DNA of 64,000 nt from DASZTU01 sp035493835. GTDB taxonomy: Bacteria; Pseudomonadota; Alphaproteobacteria; Rhizobiales; Devosiaceae. Below the pieces are notes generated by a model. It was not told the DNA's origin. It saw only the letters and a list, made by a program, of their open reading frames with translations, and did not search any database. The stretch's first letter is position 1; the number at the start of each line of letters is the position of its first letter. Where the stretch lies: assembly GCA_035493835.1 (NCBI GenBank), contig DATJHO010000016.1, positions 62,001 through 126,000 of the forward strand, given 5' to 3'. Below, one piece after another: positions 8,606-16,787 of the stretch. Position numbers and translations under genes: made by a program.

Positions 8606-9154
8606 TCAAGGAGCCTTCGGAGCAGGCGTTGCTGCCGGTGGGCTCGCCGCGGCGGGAGGGGATGGTTGCGGCGCCGGCGGAAAAAACTTGCGCCAGTTCC
8701 GCCTGGCGTTGTCGATCGAGGCGCCCGGGGTCGCCATGAAGGCGGTGCGGTTGTCGTCCGAATAAAAGAGATAGAGCCGCTGCGCCAGGACCGCATAGAT
8801 CACCGGATTGCCGTCGGAGAGGTAGCCCTGCGCCAGGCTCTGCGCGCCGTGCCCGCCGAATTGCGGCGCATATACCTCGGGCGATCGCGAAAAGATGTCG
8901 CGGTCGGCGGCGTTGGCAAAATACCAGGGCACCCCGTTCCAATCATATTCGTAATCGGGCTTTCCCTCGACGGGGCCATCGGCGGCAAAGTAGCTGATGG
9001 CATCGTAGCCGCTCAGCGCCACGCCGGTCAGCGGGTCGGTGACCATCTGGGGGGTAAGCCCGTCGGCAAACGAGGGCGCGACCCAGCCCGACGCCAGCGT
9101 CAGTTGAACGCATAGCGCTATGGTTAACGTTTGTTTACGAAGTTGGCGCATCAT
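8606..9154 (-). CDS. Secreted YHS-domain protein
   Basis: 182 residues with a signal peptide (about 1-31, ending near PSFADG). The central domain is of the YHS type: DPLTGVALSGYDAISYF (about 41-57) and YDWNGVPWYFANAADRDIF (about 72-90), found in small periplasmic proteins of alphaproteobacteria. YHS domains are thought to bind metal, but the Cys of metal-binding versions is absent here, and the reaction is unknown. The C-terminal 30 residues are a Pro/Ala tail. ATG ATG at 9154/9151 starts the signal peptide; an upstream TTG is unlikely. It is transcribed away from eipA and toward chpT with a stem-loop between, so it may form a unit with chpT. Confidence 0.8.
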   Translation of the reverse strand: MMRQLRKQTLTIALCVQLTLASGWVAPSFADGLTPQMVTDPLTGVALSGYDAISYFAADGPVEGKPDYEYDWNGVPWYFANAADRDIFSRSPEVYAPQFGGHGAQSLAQGYLSDGNPVIYAVLAQRLYLFYSDDNRTAFMATPGASIDNARRNWRKFFPPAPQPSPPAAASPPAATPAPKAP

Positions 9155-9270
9155 CGTCGTCAGGATTTGACCCGTTGCGGGCACGGCCCTTTGCAAGGCT
9201 ATGTGGAATAGATTAAGCCTTTCGTTAATCTAGATGCATGTCCGCCCCACCGTTGTCGGAGCGCCACCCA

Positions 9271-9843
9271 ATGTTGAAACGTCTCGTTCTCAGTCTGCTG
9301 CTGCTGTTTGCGCTGGCGGCGACCCCGCTGCCGGCTCTGGCACGATCAGGCTCGCTCAGCGACACCTATTCGGCCGATGAGCTGGTCCACAAAGGCAATG
9401 CCTTCTTCGGCTCGGTCGCCCAGGGCCTCGCTTCGGTGGTCGAGCGGGCGGTGTCCCAGTACGGATTGCCCAATGGCTATATCCTCGGTGACGAGGGGAG
9501 CGGCGCGTTTTTTGCCGGCGCCCGCTACGGACAGGGCACGATGTTCACCCGCAATCGCGGCGACCTTCCCATCTATTGGCAAGGGCCGACGATCGGCGTC
9601 GATTTCGGCGGCGATGGCTCGAAAGTGATGATGCTGGTCTACAATTTGCCGTCGACCCGCGCCATCTTCGGCCGCTTTCCGGGCGTCGACGGGTCTGCCT
9701 ATGTGGTCGGCGGGCTCGGCATGACGGTGCTCAAGCGCGACGATGTCGTGGTCGTGCCGATCCGTTCCGGGATTGGGGCGCGGCTCGGAATCAACGCGGG
9801 CTATCTGAAGTTCACGCCACAGGCGACCTGGAATCCGTTCTGA
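9271..9843 (+). CDS. eipA: Envelope integrity protein A (DUF1134 family)
   Basis: 190 residues. EipA is a small periplasmic beta-barrel-like protein which in Brucella supports cell-envelope integrity and is under CtrA control. Here a signal peptide (about 1-24, ending LPALA-RSG) precedes the DUF1134 domain, which contains NGYILGDEGSGAFFAGARYG, PTIGVDFGGDGSKVMMLVYN and GLGMTVLKRDDVVVVPIRSG and ends near the C-terminus with TWNPF. ATG at 9271 has GGAG ten bases upstream and opens directly on the signal peptide; an in-frame ATG at 9238 has no ribosome site. The neighbourhood of chpT and ctrA fits the Brucella gene order, where eipA, chpT and ctrA are close. A TTAA-N8-TTAA stretch lies at 9213-9228, one base longer than a CtrA box. 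Confidence 0.9.
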   Translation: MLKRLVLSLLLLFALAATPLPALARSGSLSDTYSADELVHKGNAFFGSVAQGLASVVERAVSQYGLPNGYILGDEGSGAFFAGARYGQGTMFTRNRGDLPIYWQGPTIGVDFGGDGSKVMMLVYNLPSTRAIFGRFPGVDGSAYVVGGLGMTVLKRDDVVVVPIRSGIGARLGINAGYLKFTPQATWNPF

Positions 9844-10020
9844 GGACTTGGAGCCCGTCCCGAGCTTGAGCTGCCGCCGGCCGGAACGCCTCCTACGAGT
9901 TGCTGGCGAACTCGCGGGAACCGGCGCAGCGATGGCGGCATTCGTGGGCAAGCCGGTCAGAATCCTATTGAGCGGTAAGACTCGGGGCGGGATACTGGTG
10001 CGTCCGGAAAGAGGTGCCCG

Positions 10021-11244
10021 ATGACTATCGAGAGCATGATGTATTTCGCCCTTGGCGTGCTCGCATCAGCCCTCCTGGCGCTGATGCTGATGCCCGCCAT
10101 CTGGCGCCGCGCCGTGCGCCTCACCAAGAAGCGCATCGAGGCGGCGACACCCCTCACCCTCGCCGAATTCCGCGCGGACAAGGATCAGCTCCGGGCCGAG
10201 TTCGCGCTCTCGACCCGCCGGCTCGAGATGAACGTCGAGCAATTGCGCAAGCGCCTCACCGAGCAGCTTGGCGCGACCCACCGCGGGCGCGACGACCTCG
10301 ATGCGCTGAAGAGCGAACGAGACGAACATGCCGTCGCCGCCCGCGAACTCGAAGAGCGCGAGGCGGTGTTGCGGGAGCGCATCCTCGATCTAGAGCGCGA
10401 AAGCGCCGAACTCGCCCAGCGCCTGACGCAGCGCGACCGCGAGCTCGAAAAGAAAAGCAGCCAGCTCGAGGACGCGCGCGAAGCAATCCGCATGAAGCTG
10501 CCGCCTAGTTCGGGTATCGACGGCAAGGGGCTGACGGGAAACTACGACGAGGATATCGACGAGCTGCTGACAGCGCTGACGATCGAGCGCAAGCGCGTGG
10601 GGGCGCTGGAGCAGCAGGCGAGGGGCGTGCTGGCGCAGCTCGACCTGCCCCGCTCGGCCGAGACCAACAGCGCGATCGCCGAGCTGCGCCGCAGCCTGGG
10701 TGTCAAGCGCGAGGCGGGCGCCGCCAATGCGAGCCTGGTCGAGGCGGAGGTCCGGATCGCCAAAGCCGAGAGCCGGCTTACGGCGCTGCTGGAGGAAACG
10801 AACGAGATCACCGCCAGCGGCACGCAGAAGCACGATCAGCCGCTGGCGGAAAAATTGTCGCTGGAAGCGCAGGTCGAGCAGCTGCGCAGCAAGGTGGTAC
10901 GTGTCGAGGCGACGGTCTTGGCAGACTGGGATACCGAACGGCTGGAGCAGACGCATCTCCGTGAGCGTCTCAACGACATTGCCTCGGATGTAAGCCGCCT
11001 CGTTTACGCGGTAGAGACGCAGGCCCCGCCGGATACCGAGGAAAGCCTGTTCGATCGCGTGCAGCGCTTTGCCGACGATGGCGCCAAGCTCGAGGCCATT
11101 CCGATGCGAAACGGTGCCGCTGGCCAGCCATTGATCGGCCCCGTGGCGCTGCCGCGTCCGGGCAATGTCGGCGCGCAACCGAGAGGTCGCGGCTCTGTCG
11201 CCGACCGGATGGCGGCGCTCCGGGAACTGCAGGGGCGCCGGTAG
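10021..11244 (+). CDS. Membrane-anchored coiled-coil protein of unknown function
   Basis: 407 residues: one N-terminal membrane helix (about 6-29, YFALGVLASALLALMLMPAI) followed by a Lys/Arg-rich stretch. A long predicted coiled coil runs from about 45 to 160 and again at about 175-320, rich in Glu, Arg, Leu and Ala with heptad spacing, with a Pro/Gly-rich tail after that. The positive-inside rule puts the coiled coil in the cytoplasm. Similar proteins occur in rhizobia without an assigned role; the shape resembles scaffolds of septation or envelope assembly, but that is only an analogy. ATG at 10021 has GAGG upstream. It is co-directional with eipA, 177 bases downstream. Confidence 0.8.
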   Translation: MTIESMMYFALGVLASALLALMLMPAIWRRAVRLTKKRIEAATPLTLAEFRADKDQLRAEFALSTRRLEMNVEQLRKRLTEQLGATHRGRDDLDALKSERDEHAVAARELEEREAVLRERILDLERESAELAQRLTQRDRELEKKSSQLEDAREAIRMKLPPSSGIDGKGLTGNYDEDIDELLTALTIERKRVGALEQQARGVLAQLDLPRSAETNSAIAELRRSLGVKREAGAANASLVEAEVRIAKAESRLTALLEETNEITASGTQKHDQPLAEKLSLEAQVEQLRSKVVRVEATVLADWDTERLEQTHLRERLNDIASDVSRLVYAVETQAPPDTEESLFDRVQRFADDGAKLEAIPMRNGAAGQPLIGPVALPRPGNVGAQPRGRGSVADRMAALRELQGRR

Positions 11245-11285
11245 AGAGCATCCGGCGAACCTGAAGCATTCCCAGCGCTTTCCTC

Positions 11286-11450
11286 CGTCATGCCGGGCTT
11301 GACCTGGCCACCCTTGTTTCCCCGCCAAGTCCACCCAAACTACTGGAAAGGCAGCATGGGTCCTGGGTCAAGCCCGGGGAAGACGAGGCGGCCAGGGGGG
11401 CGACCAAATGCCGATGCCGCGATGGCGGCACCTCGCCCAAGCGCTCGCGA
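11286..11450 (+). repeat. Dispersed intergenic repeat, family C copy 2
   Basis: This copy matches 160-345 in the same orientation, including the GGCTTGACC core, the CTACTGGA..GGCAGCATGGG centre and the GGGGA arm. It fills the interval between the coiled-coil gene and the convergent small membrane protein gene, with no gene inside. Confidence 0.65.
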
Positions 11451-11495
11451 CCTGCGCCCTGATTCAGCCTCCTTGGATCACGCTATTGCCAGCGT

Positions 11496-11858
11496 CTATT
11501 CGCCGACGACCGGCACCTCGCGCAGGATTGCGCCGGTTTTGCCGTCGAAGATGCGCAGGTTCGTCGCCGAGCCGTTTTTATAGGTTACGCTGATCTCGCC
11601 ATCCGCCGCGACAGCCGAGACGATGGTCGAGCCCGCCGGAATTTTCACCGCGGCGGCGGTATAGGTGGTGCCGGCCGCGGCTGCCGGATTGCCGCTATCC
11701 TTGCTGGCGCGATAGACAAGCGCCCCGGCAATGACGATAAAGCCGACAATCAGAAGCCCGATCGAGAAGATGAACGAGCGGCGGGCGCGGCCGATGACGG
11801 CAATAGCCTCCGGCGTCAGCTTTTGCGGTTCATCCTTTTGGGGATCAGGAGTGCTCAT
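11496..11858 (-). CDS. Small membrane protein next to rluD (DUF6476-like)
   Basis: 120 residues. The N-terminal part is charged and cytoplasmic (MSTPDPQKDEPQKLTPEAIAV begins the chain), followed by one membrane helix (about 35-55, FIFSIGLLIVGFIVIAGALVY) and a periplasmic beta-rich domain containing AAVKIPAGSTIVSAVAADGE. Short proteins of this type accompany rluD in many Hyphomicrobiales and are listed as DUF6476, as far as I recall; the role is unknown. The ATG at 11858 overlaps the ATG of rluD on the other strand, the two sharing CATG at 11856-11859. The antisense extension upstream is shadow of rluD. Confidence 0.75.
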   Translation of the reverse strand: MSTPDPQKDEPQKLTPEAIAVIGRARRSFIFSIGLLIVGFIVIAGALVYRASKDSGNPAAAAGTTYTAAAVKIPAGSTIVSAVAADGEISVTYKNGSATNLRIFDGKTGAILREVPVVGE

Positions 11859-12876
11859 GCAGGATTTTTCCGGTGAGGAGATCGAATGGCAATATGTGGT
11901 CGACGCTGAAGCGGCGGGCGAACGGCTCGACGGCGCGCTGGCCAAGGGCCTTGATGTCTTCAGTCGGGCGCGCGTCAAGGACCTCATAGAGAAGGGTGCG
12001 GTTACGATCAATGGCACGCCTGTCAATCAGCCCAAGCATCGGCTGAAGCTGGGCGATGTGGTGGTGCTGGTGGCGCCCGAACCGGAGGAGGCCGAGCCGG
12101 TGCCCCAGGACATACCGCTCGACATCCTCTATGAGGATGCCGCGCTGATCGTCATCAACAAGCCGGTGGGCATGGTGGTGCATCCGGCGCCCGGGAGTCC
12201 CGACGGTACGCTGGTCAATGCCCTGCTGTTCCATTGCGGGGATAGCCTCAAGGGCATTGGCGGGGTCAAGCGACCCGGCATCGTGCACCGGCTCGACAAG
12301 GATACCTCTGGCGTGATGGTCGCCGCCAAGACCGACCAGGCGCACCAGCACCTGTCCGCCCAGTTCGCCGACCATGGCCGGACCGGCCCGCTACACCGGG
12401 CCTATACCGCCTTTGCCTGGGGCATGACGGAAAGCGCGCGGGGCAGCGTCGATGCGCCGCTCGGTCGCGATGCGAACAACCGCCTGAAGCAGGCGGTGCG
12501 GCGCGACGGGCGCGAGGCGGTGACGCATTACCTTACCGAGGCCCGCTTTGGCGGCGAGGGTTGGCAGATCACCCGGCTGAGTTGCGAGCTGGAAACGGGC
12601 CGCACGCACCAGATTCGGGTGCACATGGCCCATATCGGGCATCCCTTGGTCGCCGATCCGCTTTATGCTACTGGTTATATAACCAAGGCGAACCGGCTTC
12701 CCGATGATTTGAAGCCGATTGTCCAGGGTTTGGGGCGGCAGGCACTGCATGCGGCGGAACTAGGCTTCGAGCATCCCGTTACGGGGGAAGAGATGTTTTT
12801 CGAAGCGCCGCTGCCCCCCGATCTGGAGGCACTCGAAGAAGCCCTCGATGCCTACAACCAGGCTTTTATGCGCTAA
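11857..12876 (+). CDS. rluD: 23S rRNA pseudouridine synthase, RluD type
   Basis: 339 residues. RluA-family enzymes isomerise uridines to pseudouridine, and RluD acts on helix 69 of 23S rRNA. An S4 RNA-binding domain (about 12-75) precedes the catalytic domain, which has the signature HRLDKDTSG (144-152) with catalytic Asp147, NKPVGMVVHPAPG (101-113), and the conserved LETGRTHQIRVH segment. The ATG at 11857 is preceded by AGGAG five bases upstream; the frame is open further upstream but that is antisense to the divergent gene. The exact uridine targets cannot be read from sequence; RluC specificity is the main alternative. rpoH follows after 172 bases, a common rhizobial order. Confidence 0.92.
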   Translation: MQDFSGEEIEWQYVVDAEAAGERLDGALAKGLDVFSRARVKDLIEKGAVTINGTPVNQPKHRLKLGDVVVLVAPEPEEAEPVPQDIPLDILYEDAALIVINKPVGMVVHPAPGSPDGTLVNALLFHCGDSLKGIGGVKRPGIVHRLDKDTSGVMVAAKTDQAHQHLSAQFADHGRTGPLHRAYTAFAWGMTESARGSVDAPLGRDANNRLKQAVRRDGREAVTHYLTEARFGGEGWQITRLSCELETGRTHQIRVHMAHIGHPLVADPLYATGYITKANRLPDDLKPIVQGLGRQALHAAELGFEHPVTGEEMFFEAPLPPDLEALEEALDAYNQAFMR

Positions 12877-13048
12877 AGTCGTGCGTAGGTTACTATGCGG
12901 AACTATAATGGCTGACCTGCGCGCGGCGCGCGGCTACAGGCCTTAACTTGGCAGTTTTGTGACCTATATCAATGACGGGTCATTGCCGTGCTGGGATGAA
13001 GGCGTGCGTGGCCGTTTCCGCCCGTAGAGGGGGAGAAAGGGGGACCTT

Positions 13049-13942
13049 ATGGCCCAAACTAATCTGCCTATCCTCAGCTCAGAAGGCGGCCTTGGCCGCT
13101 ATCTGCAAGAAATCCGCAAGTTCCCGATGCTGGAGCCGGATGAAGAGTTCATGTTGGCCAAGCGCTATCGGGAGCACACCGATCCGAACGCGGCGCAGAA
13201 GCTCATCACTTCGCACCTGCGGCTCGTTGCCAAGATCGCCATGGGCTACCGCGGCTACGGCCTGCCCATTTCGGAGGTCATCTCCGAGGGCAATGTCGGC
13301 CTGATGCATGCCGTCAAGCGCTTCGAGCCGGACAAGGGCTTCCGCCTTGCCACCTACGCTATGTGGTGGATCAGGGCGGCCATTCAAGAGTATGTGTTGC
13401 GCTCGTGGTCGCTGGTGAAGATCGGCACGACCGCGGCGCAAAAGCGCCTGTTCTTCAATCTGCGGCGCATCAAGGGCCAGATCGCGGCCCTCGAGGATGG
13501 GAACCTCCATCCCGACCAGATCAAGCAGATCGCGACCACTCTTTCGGTTTCCGAGGAAGACGTGGTCTCGATGAACCAGCGGCTCGGGGGCGATGCCTCG
13601 CTGAACGCGCCGATGCGGGCCGACGAGGGCACCTCCGAGTGGCAGGACTGGCTGGTCGACGATACGCCGGACCAGGAAACCATGCTGGGCAATTCGGAAG
13701 AATACGACGAGCGCATGGGCCTGCTCCAGAACGCCATGGGCGATCTCAACGAGCGTGAAAAGGCGATCTTCCAGGCCAGGCGCCTGAAGGAAAATCCGGC
13801 AACGCTCGAGGAACTGGCGCAGGAGTACAACGTCAGCCGCGAGCGCATCCGCCAGATCGAAGTTCGCGCTTTTGAAAAGGTGCAGGACAAGGTCCAGCAG
13901 CAAGCCCGCGAAAAGGCCCGCGCCCGCGAAGCCGCGGTCTAA
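13049..13942 (+). CDS. rpoH: RNA polymerase sigma factor RpoH
   Basis: 297 residues, a sigma-32 class factor directing RNA polymerase to heat-shock promoters. Region 2 (about 40-115) has the core-binding segment ISEGNVGLMHAVKRFEP and the promoter-melting FRLATYAMWWIRAAIQEYVL. An RpoH-box-like QKRLFFNLRRIK follows at about 132-143. Region 4 ends the protein with the helix-turn-helix TLEELAQEYNVSRERIRQIE. The length is usual. The start ATG is preceded by a purine-rich GGGGGAGAAAGGGGGA, and a terminator follows directly. Alphaproteobacteria often have two RpoH paralogues; which one this is cannot be said. Confidence 0.96.
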   Translation: MAQTNLPILSSEGGLGRYLQEIRKFPMLEPDEEFMLAKRYREHTDPNAAQKLITSHLRLVAKIAMGYRGYGLPISEVISEGNVGLMHAVKRFEPDKGFRLATYAMWWIRAAIQEYVLRSWSLVKIGTTAAQKRLFFNLRRIKGQIAALEDGNLHPDQIKQIATTLSVSEEDVVSMNQRLGGDASLNAPMRADEGTSEWQDWLVDDTPDQETMLGNSEEYDERMGLLQNAMGDLNEREKAIFQARRLKENPATLEELAQEYNVSRERIRQIEVRAFEKVQDKVQQQAREKARAREAAV

Positions 13943-13964
13943 GGCTCAGACGTCGAGACACGGG

Positions 13965-13998
13965 ACGCCGCTCCGAACGGGGCGGCGTTTTTGTTTTT
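13965..13998 (+). terminator. Rho-independent terminator of rpoH
   Basis: A ten-base stem (13965-13974 with 13979-13988, one T-G pair), a GAAC loop and a TTTTTGTTTTT tract, placed 23 bases after the rpoH stop. Confidence 0.9.
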
Positions 13999-14050
13999 GC
14001 ACCTTGCCGTGAAAAACGAAGTTGATCAGGCTTTTTCCGAAACCGAACAG

Positions 14051-14082
14051 CAAAAAGGCCAGATCGGGTATCCGGTCTGGCC
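14051..14082 (-). terminator. Terminator of the small secreted protein gene
   Basis: On the minus strand, a stem with seven perfect outer pairs (14057-14063 with 14076-14082) is followed by TTTTTG. It lies about 60 bases past the stop of the gene at 14145-14402, convergent with the rpoH terminator. Confidence 0.8.
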
Positions 14083-14144
14083 GTTTGCACTTGCAGGCGT
14101 GGAGATAACGGAAGCGCAGTCAACGCCCGCGAGTCGTCACCGGC

Positions 14145-14402
14145 TTAACTGTTGCCGCTGCTCTGATGAGTGGAGGAATGAGCCTGGTTGGGATGGCTGT
14201 CCAACAAGCTGTCGGTCGCCCACTGCCGATCGGTTCCGAAGCTCTGTTCGGTCGTGTAATTGTCGTTCTGCTGGGTGTACTGGGCATCATATGCCGGGTC
14301 GTCACTGCGATTGTGGGGCGCAGCAAAGGCGCTGCCGCCGGCAATGGCGGTGAAACCGATGGCAACGACTGCCAGGCTGGCAAGGTTAGCAAACTTACGC
14401 AT
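14145..14402 (-). CDS. Small secreted protein of unknown function
   Basis: 85 residues. Residues 1-28 are a clear signal peptide (MRKFANLASLAVVAIGFTAI..., ending SAFA-APH). The mature part of about 57 residues is very polar, rich in Asn, Gln, Ser, Thr, Asp and Tyr, with no Cys and no recognisable domain; it is probably disordered. The ATG at 14402 has GAAGGAAAG upstream, and a terminator follows the stop, both of which support a real gene despite the small size. The function is unknown; small abundant periplasmic proteins of this kind in rhizobia are often stress-related, but nothing here shows that. Confidence 0.75.
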   Translation of the reverse strand: MRKFANLASLAVVAIGFTAIAGGSAFAAPHNRSDDPAYDAQYTQQNDNYTTEQSFGTDRQWATDSLLDSHPNQAHSSTHQSSGNS

Positions 14403-14604
14403 TTTCTTTCCTTCGTACGTAAACGGCCGTCCCAACTCGGGAGGCTCAAGTCTGCCTCGCCCTGTGTCTGCAGCCGGCGAGGCAACGCATCTCATATAGG
14501 GTGGTAAGTACCGTTATGTAACCAAGGCTAAGGTCGGAATTTGGAAACAATGCGTTCTATAAGTTTCGGAAGGTGCTTTGGCCGGCGCTCTTGCCAAGCG
14601 CGTT

Positions 14605-14632
14605 CCCGGCATGACCTGAAGGTCATGCCGGG
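14605..14632. repeat. Perfect 13-base inverted repeat
   Basis: Arms 14605-14617 and 14620-14632 are exact reverse complements with a GA centre. It lies in the gene-free 14403-14793 interval together with repeat B2; no gene is seen in that interval. The arm sequence resembles the TCATGCCGGG edge of family C. Confidence 0.8.
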
Positions 14633-14692
14633 ACGCCAAAATTCAAGAAAGGCAGGTCGTAGCGGTGGGCATGCGGCTGGCGATGCCGCCTT

Positions 14693-14799
14693 GAACCGTT
14701 CACCGTTTCATGGAAACGCTGAACGATCTCTAGGTCCTTGTTGTATCGCGTTTCCGAACCGTAAAAGTGGTGCCCACTTTTCCCGGAAACGCTCTAGCC
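14693..14799 (+). repeat. Dispersed palindromic element, family B copy 2
   Basis: This is nearly identical to 357-466: the GTTTCATGGAAAC palindrome, the AAAAGTGG..CCACTTTT palindrome and the GGAAACGCTCTAG end are all present. The CTA at 14794-14796 is the TAG stop of the thiamine pyrophosphokinase gene on the minus strand. Confidence 0.75.
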
Positions 14800-15492
14800 C
14801 GCGAGCAGCCGCGCGATCAGCGCCCCCAGCCGCAGGCGCTCCAGTATGAGCAGGTATACGCCCTCGTCGCCTGTCGCCGGCTCAATGGCAAAGTCCACCG
14901 CACTCGCCTCGTTCGAGGTGCCGGTGCGCACGCCGGGCGCCAGGGTCAAACCATCCAGCGAATATTTCAGGCCCGTTGAGCGGAAAAACCGCGTCGGCGT
15001 CAGCGGGTGCACCGAGACGCGGGCGCCGACGTCAACGGTGAAGGCAAAGGGGCCGGTCAGCGCCAGGGCGATGTCGCATTCGTCGACGAGGATGATCGGT
15101 CTTTCACGCGCATAGCGGGCGACGGCGTCGAGGGCGGCCAGCGTGTGGTCGAGGCGCTTGCCGGTCATCCCCAGGCCAATGGTCACCGGCGCGGTGGTCG
15201 AATAGAGCACCTTCTCGAAATCGGTGGTGTCCTGCTCGGCGATGTGGATCAGCCGCGTACGGGAATCCCAGCCGGCCTGGTCGAGGGAATCAAAATCTCC
15301 GATCACTGCCTCCGGCACGAGCCCGGCCGCTTTGATGGCGTTGCCGCCCCCATCGGCGCCGACCAGATGCGCCCCTCCAGCCGCGAGTTCCCGCAGCAGA
15401 AGCTCGTCAAGCGTCCCGCCGCCCACGATCACCAATGGTCCATCAAATCCCAGGGGCAGCCCCGAGGGCTTATTCTTCGTTTCGTCTTGCAC
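14794..15492 (-). CDS. thiN: Thiamine pyrophosphokinase
   Basis: About 232 residues. The enzyme transfers pyrophosphate from ATP to thiamine to give the coenzyme TPP. Family motifs are GADGGGNA (sugar/ATP site), VIGDFDSL, DTTDFEKVL (metal and substrate acids) and MTGKRLDHTLA. The C-terminal thiamine-binding beta domain contains GARVSVHPLTP and GLKYSLDG. The start is uncertain: GTG at 15492 gives a normal length, while an ATG at 15627 would add 45 residues and run antisense through the TPP riboswitch aptamer of the divergent operon. The divergent thiBPQ importer supplies its substrate. The stop codon comes from a family B repeat. Confidence 0.88.
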   Translation of the reverse strand: MQDETKNKPSGLPLGFDGPLVIVGGGTLDELLLRELAAGGAHLVGADGGGNAIKAAGLVPEAVIGDFDSLDQAGWDSRTRLIHIAEQDTTDFEKVLYSTTAPVTIGLGMTGKRLDHTLAALDAVARYARERPIILVDECDIALALTGPFAFTVDVGARVSVHPLTPTRFFRSTGLKYSLDGLTLAPGVRTGTSNEASAVDFAIEPATGDEGVYLLILERLRLGALIARLLAG

Positions 15493-15583
15493 TTTCGGCA
15501 GGTCCGCAGCCTTCAATTGTCGAGGGGCCCGGGGCTGGAAAAATGACTTTCCCTTTTCCCCGACACGCACTAGGTTCCGCCCG

Positions 15584-15667
15584 TCTCGCTGGGGTGCTCC
15601 GAGAAATCGGGGCTGAGAATTACCCATTGAACCTGAACCAGGTCATGCTGGCGGAGGAAGTTCGAGA
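15584..15667 (+). promoter_or_regulatory. TPP riboswitch (THI element)
   Basis: The aptamer shows the conserved order GGGGTGC (15591), CTGAGA (15613), ACCC (15622), ACCTGAACCAGGTCATGCTG (15631-15650) and GCGGAGGAA. Closing stem P1 pairs TCTCG (15584-15588) with CGAGA (15663-15667). It sits 85 bases before thiB. No intrinsic terminator follows. Instead the thiB ribosome site AAGGG (15740-15744) can pair with CCCTT (15749-15753), so control of translation is likely: TPP should switch off uptake of thiamine. Confidence 0.93.
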
Positions 15668-15751
15668 TGGCAAGGGCGCTTTCCCGCGCTTTCGACCATT
15701 GACGCTCATCCCTTCATCTTCATGGCCGCCAACCATGGAAAGGGATGACCC

Positions 15752-16753
15752 TTGGTCCTTCTGAAAACTCTTGTGGTAGCGGTCCTCGCGCTTTTCGCAA
15801 CCTCCGCGCTGGCAGCGGAGCAGCCCACGCTCACCGTTTACACTTACCAAAGCTTCGCCTCCGACTACGGCCCGGGCCCAGCCATCAAGAAGGGTTTTGA
15901 GGCCCAGTGCCACTGCACGCTCGATTTCGTTTCCATCGACAGCGCCATCAGTGCCCTTCGGCGCGTCCAGCTTGAAGGGGCAACGACCAAGGCCGACGTC
16001 CTGCTCGGGCTCGATACCTCGATTTCGGGCGAGGCGCGGGCGACGGGGCTGTTCGCACCGCACGGGCTCACCCTTACCGGGCTCGATCTGCCGACCAACT
16101 GGACCGATCCTGATTTCGTGCCCTTCGACTACGGCTATTTCGCCTTTGTCTACGACACCACCAAGGTGAAAAATCCGCCAAAATCCTTCGAGGACCTGAT
16201 TGCCGAGCCTGCGAGCTTCAAGATCGCGCTCGAGGATCCCCGCTCGGATACGCCCGGCCTCGGCCTGCTGCTCTGGATCAAGGCTGCCTATGGCGACAAG
16301 GCGCCCGAGATATGGAAGGGGCTGAAGCCGCACATCGCCACCATGGCCCGGTCCTGGGATGATGCCTATGGACTGTTCCTCAAGGGCGATGCCGACATGG
16401 CGCTCTCCTACACCACCTCGCCCGCCTATCATGCGATCGAGGAGAACAAGCCGAACTACGCCTTCGCCGCGTTCAGCGAGGGGCATTATCCGCAGATCGA
16501 GGTGGCGGGCATCCTGAAGTCGTCTAGGCAGCAGGATTTGGCGAGGCAGTTCCTCACCTACCTGACCTCGGCCGACGCGCAGAAAATTATCCCGACTACC
16601 AACTGGATGTATCCGGTGCGCGACATCGGGGCCGATCTACCGGCCGCGTTCAATACCCAGGCCAAGCCGGCGAAAATCCTGTCGCTGGATGAAAAGACGA
16701 TCACCGCCAACAAGGCCAAGTGGATCGACGAAGCGCTGACGGCGATCAGGTAA
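15752..16753 (+). CDS. thiB: Thiamine ABC transporter, substrate-binding protein
   Basis: 333 residues. The periplasmic binding protein for thiamine and its phosphates. The signal peptide (about 1-21, TSALA-AEQ) is followed by a type II binding-protein fold. TLTVYTYQSFASDYGPGP at the start of the mature chain and DFVPFDYGYFAFVYD (about 125-139) are typical ThiB segments, as is the TTNWMYPV stretch near the end. The start is TTG at 15752, seven bases after AAGGG; no ATG in frame precedes the signal peptide. First gene of the riboswitch-led thiBPQ operon. Confidence 0.93.
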   Translation: MVLLKTLVVAVLALFATSALAAEQPTLTVYTYQSFASDYGPGPAIKKGFEAQCHCTLDFVSIDSAISALRRVQLEGATTKADVLLGLDTSISGEARATGLFAPHGLTLTGLDLPTNWTDPDFVPFDYGYFAFVYDTTKVKNPPKSFEDLIAEPASFKIALEDPRSDTPGLGLLLWIKAAYGDKAPEIWKGLKPHIATMARSWDDAYGLFLKGDADMALSYTTSPAYHAIEENKPNYAFAAFSEGHYPQIEVAGILKSSRQQDLARQFLTYLTSADAQKIIPTTNWMYPVRDIGADLPAAFNTQAKPAKILSLDEKTITANKAKWIDEALTAIR

Positions 16754-16787
16754 GGGGCGCCCGATGCGCGGTGCTTGTGGCAAAGGC

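Noticed and set aside
9213..9228. TTAA-N8-TTAA before eipA as a CtrA box
   Set aside because: Spacing is one base too long for the consensus. Kept only as a note, since eipA is CtrA-controlled in Brucella.
12942..12969. CTTAAC-N16-CTATAT as the rpoH promoter
   Set aside because: Plausible -35 and -10 but neither matches a consensus well enough to call, and several alternatives exist.
14995..15580. Plus-strand frames opposite thiN
   Set aside because: No family features; thiN motifs on the minus strand are clear.
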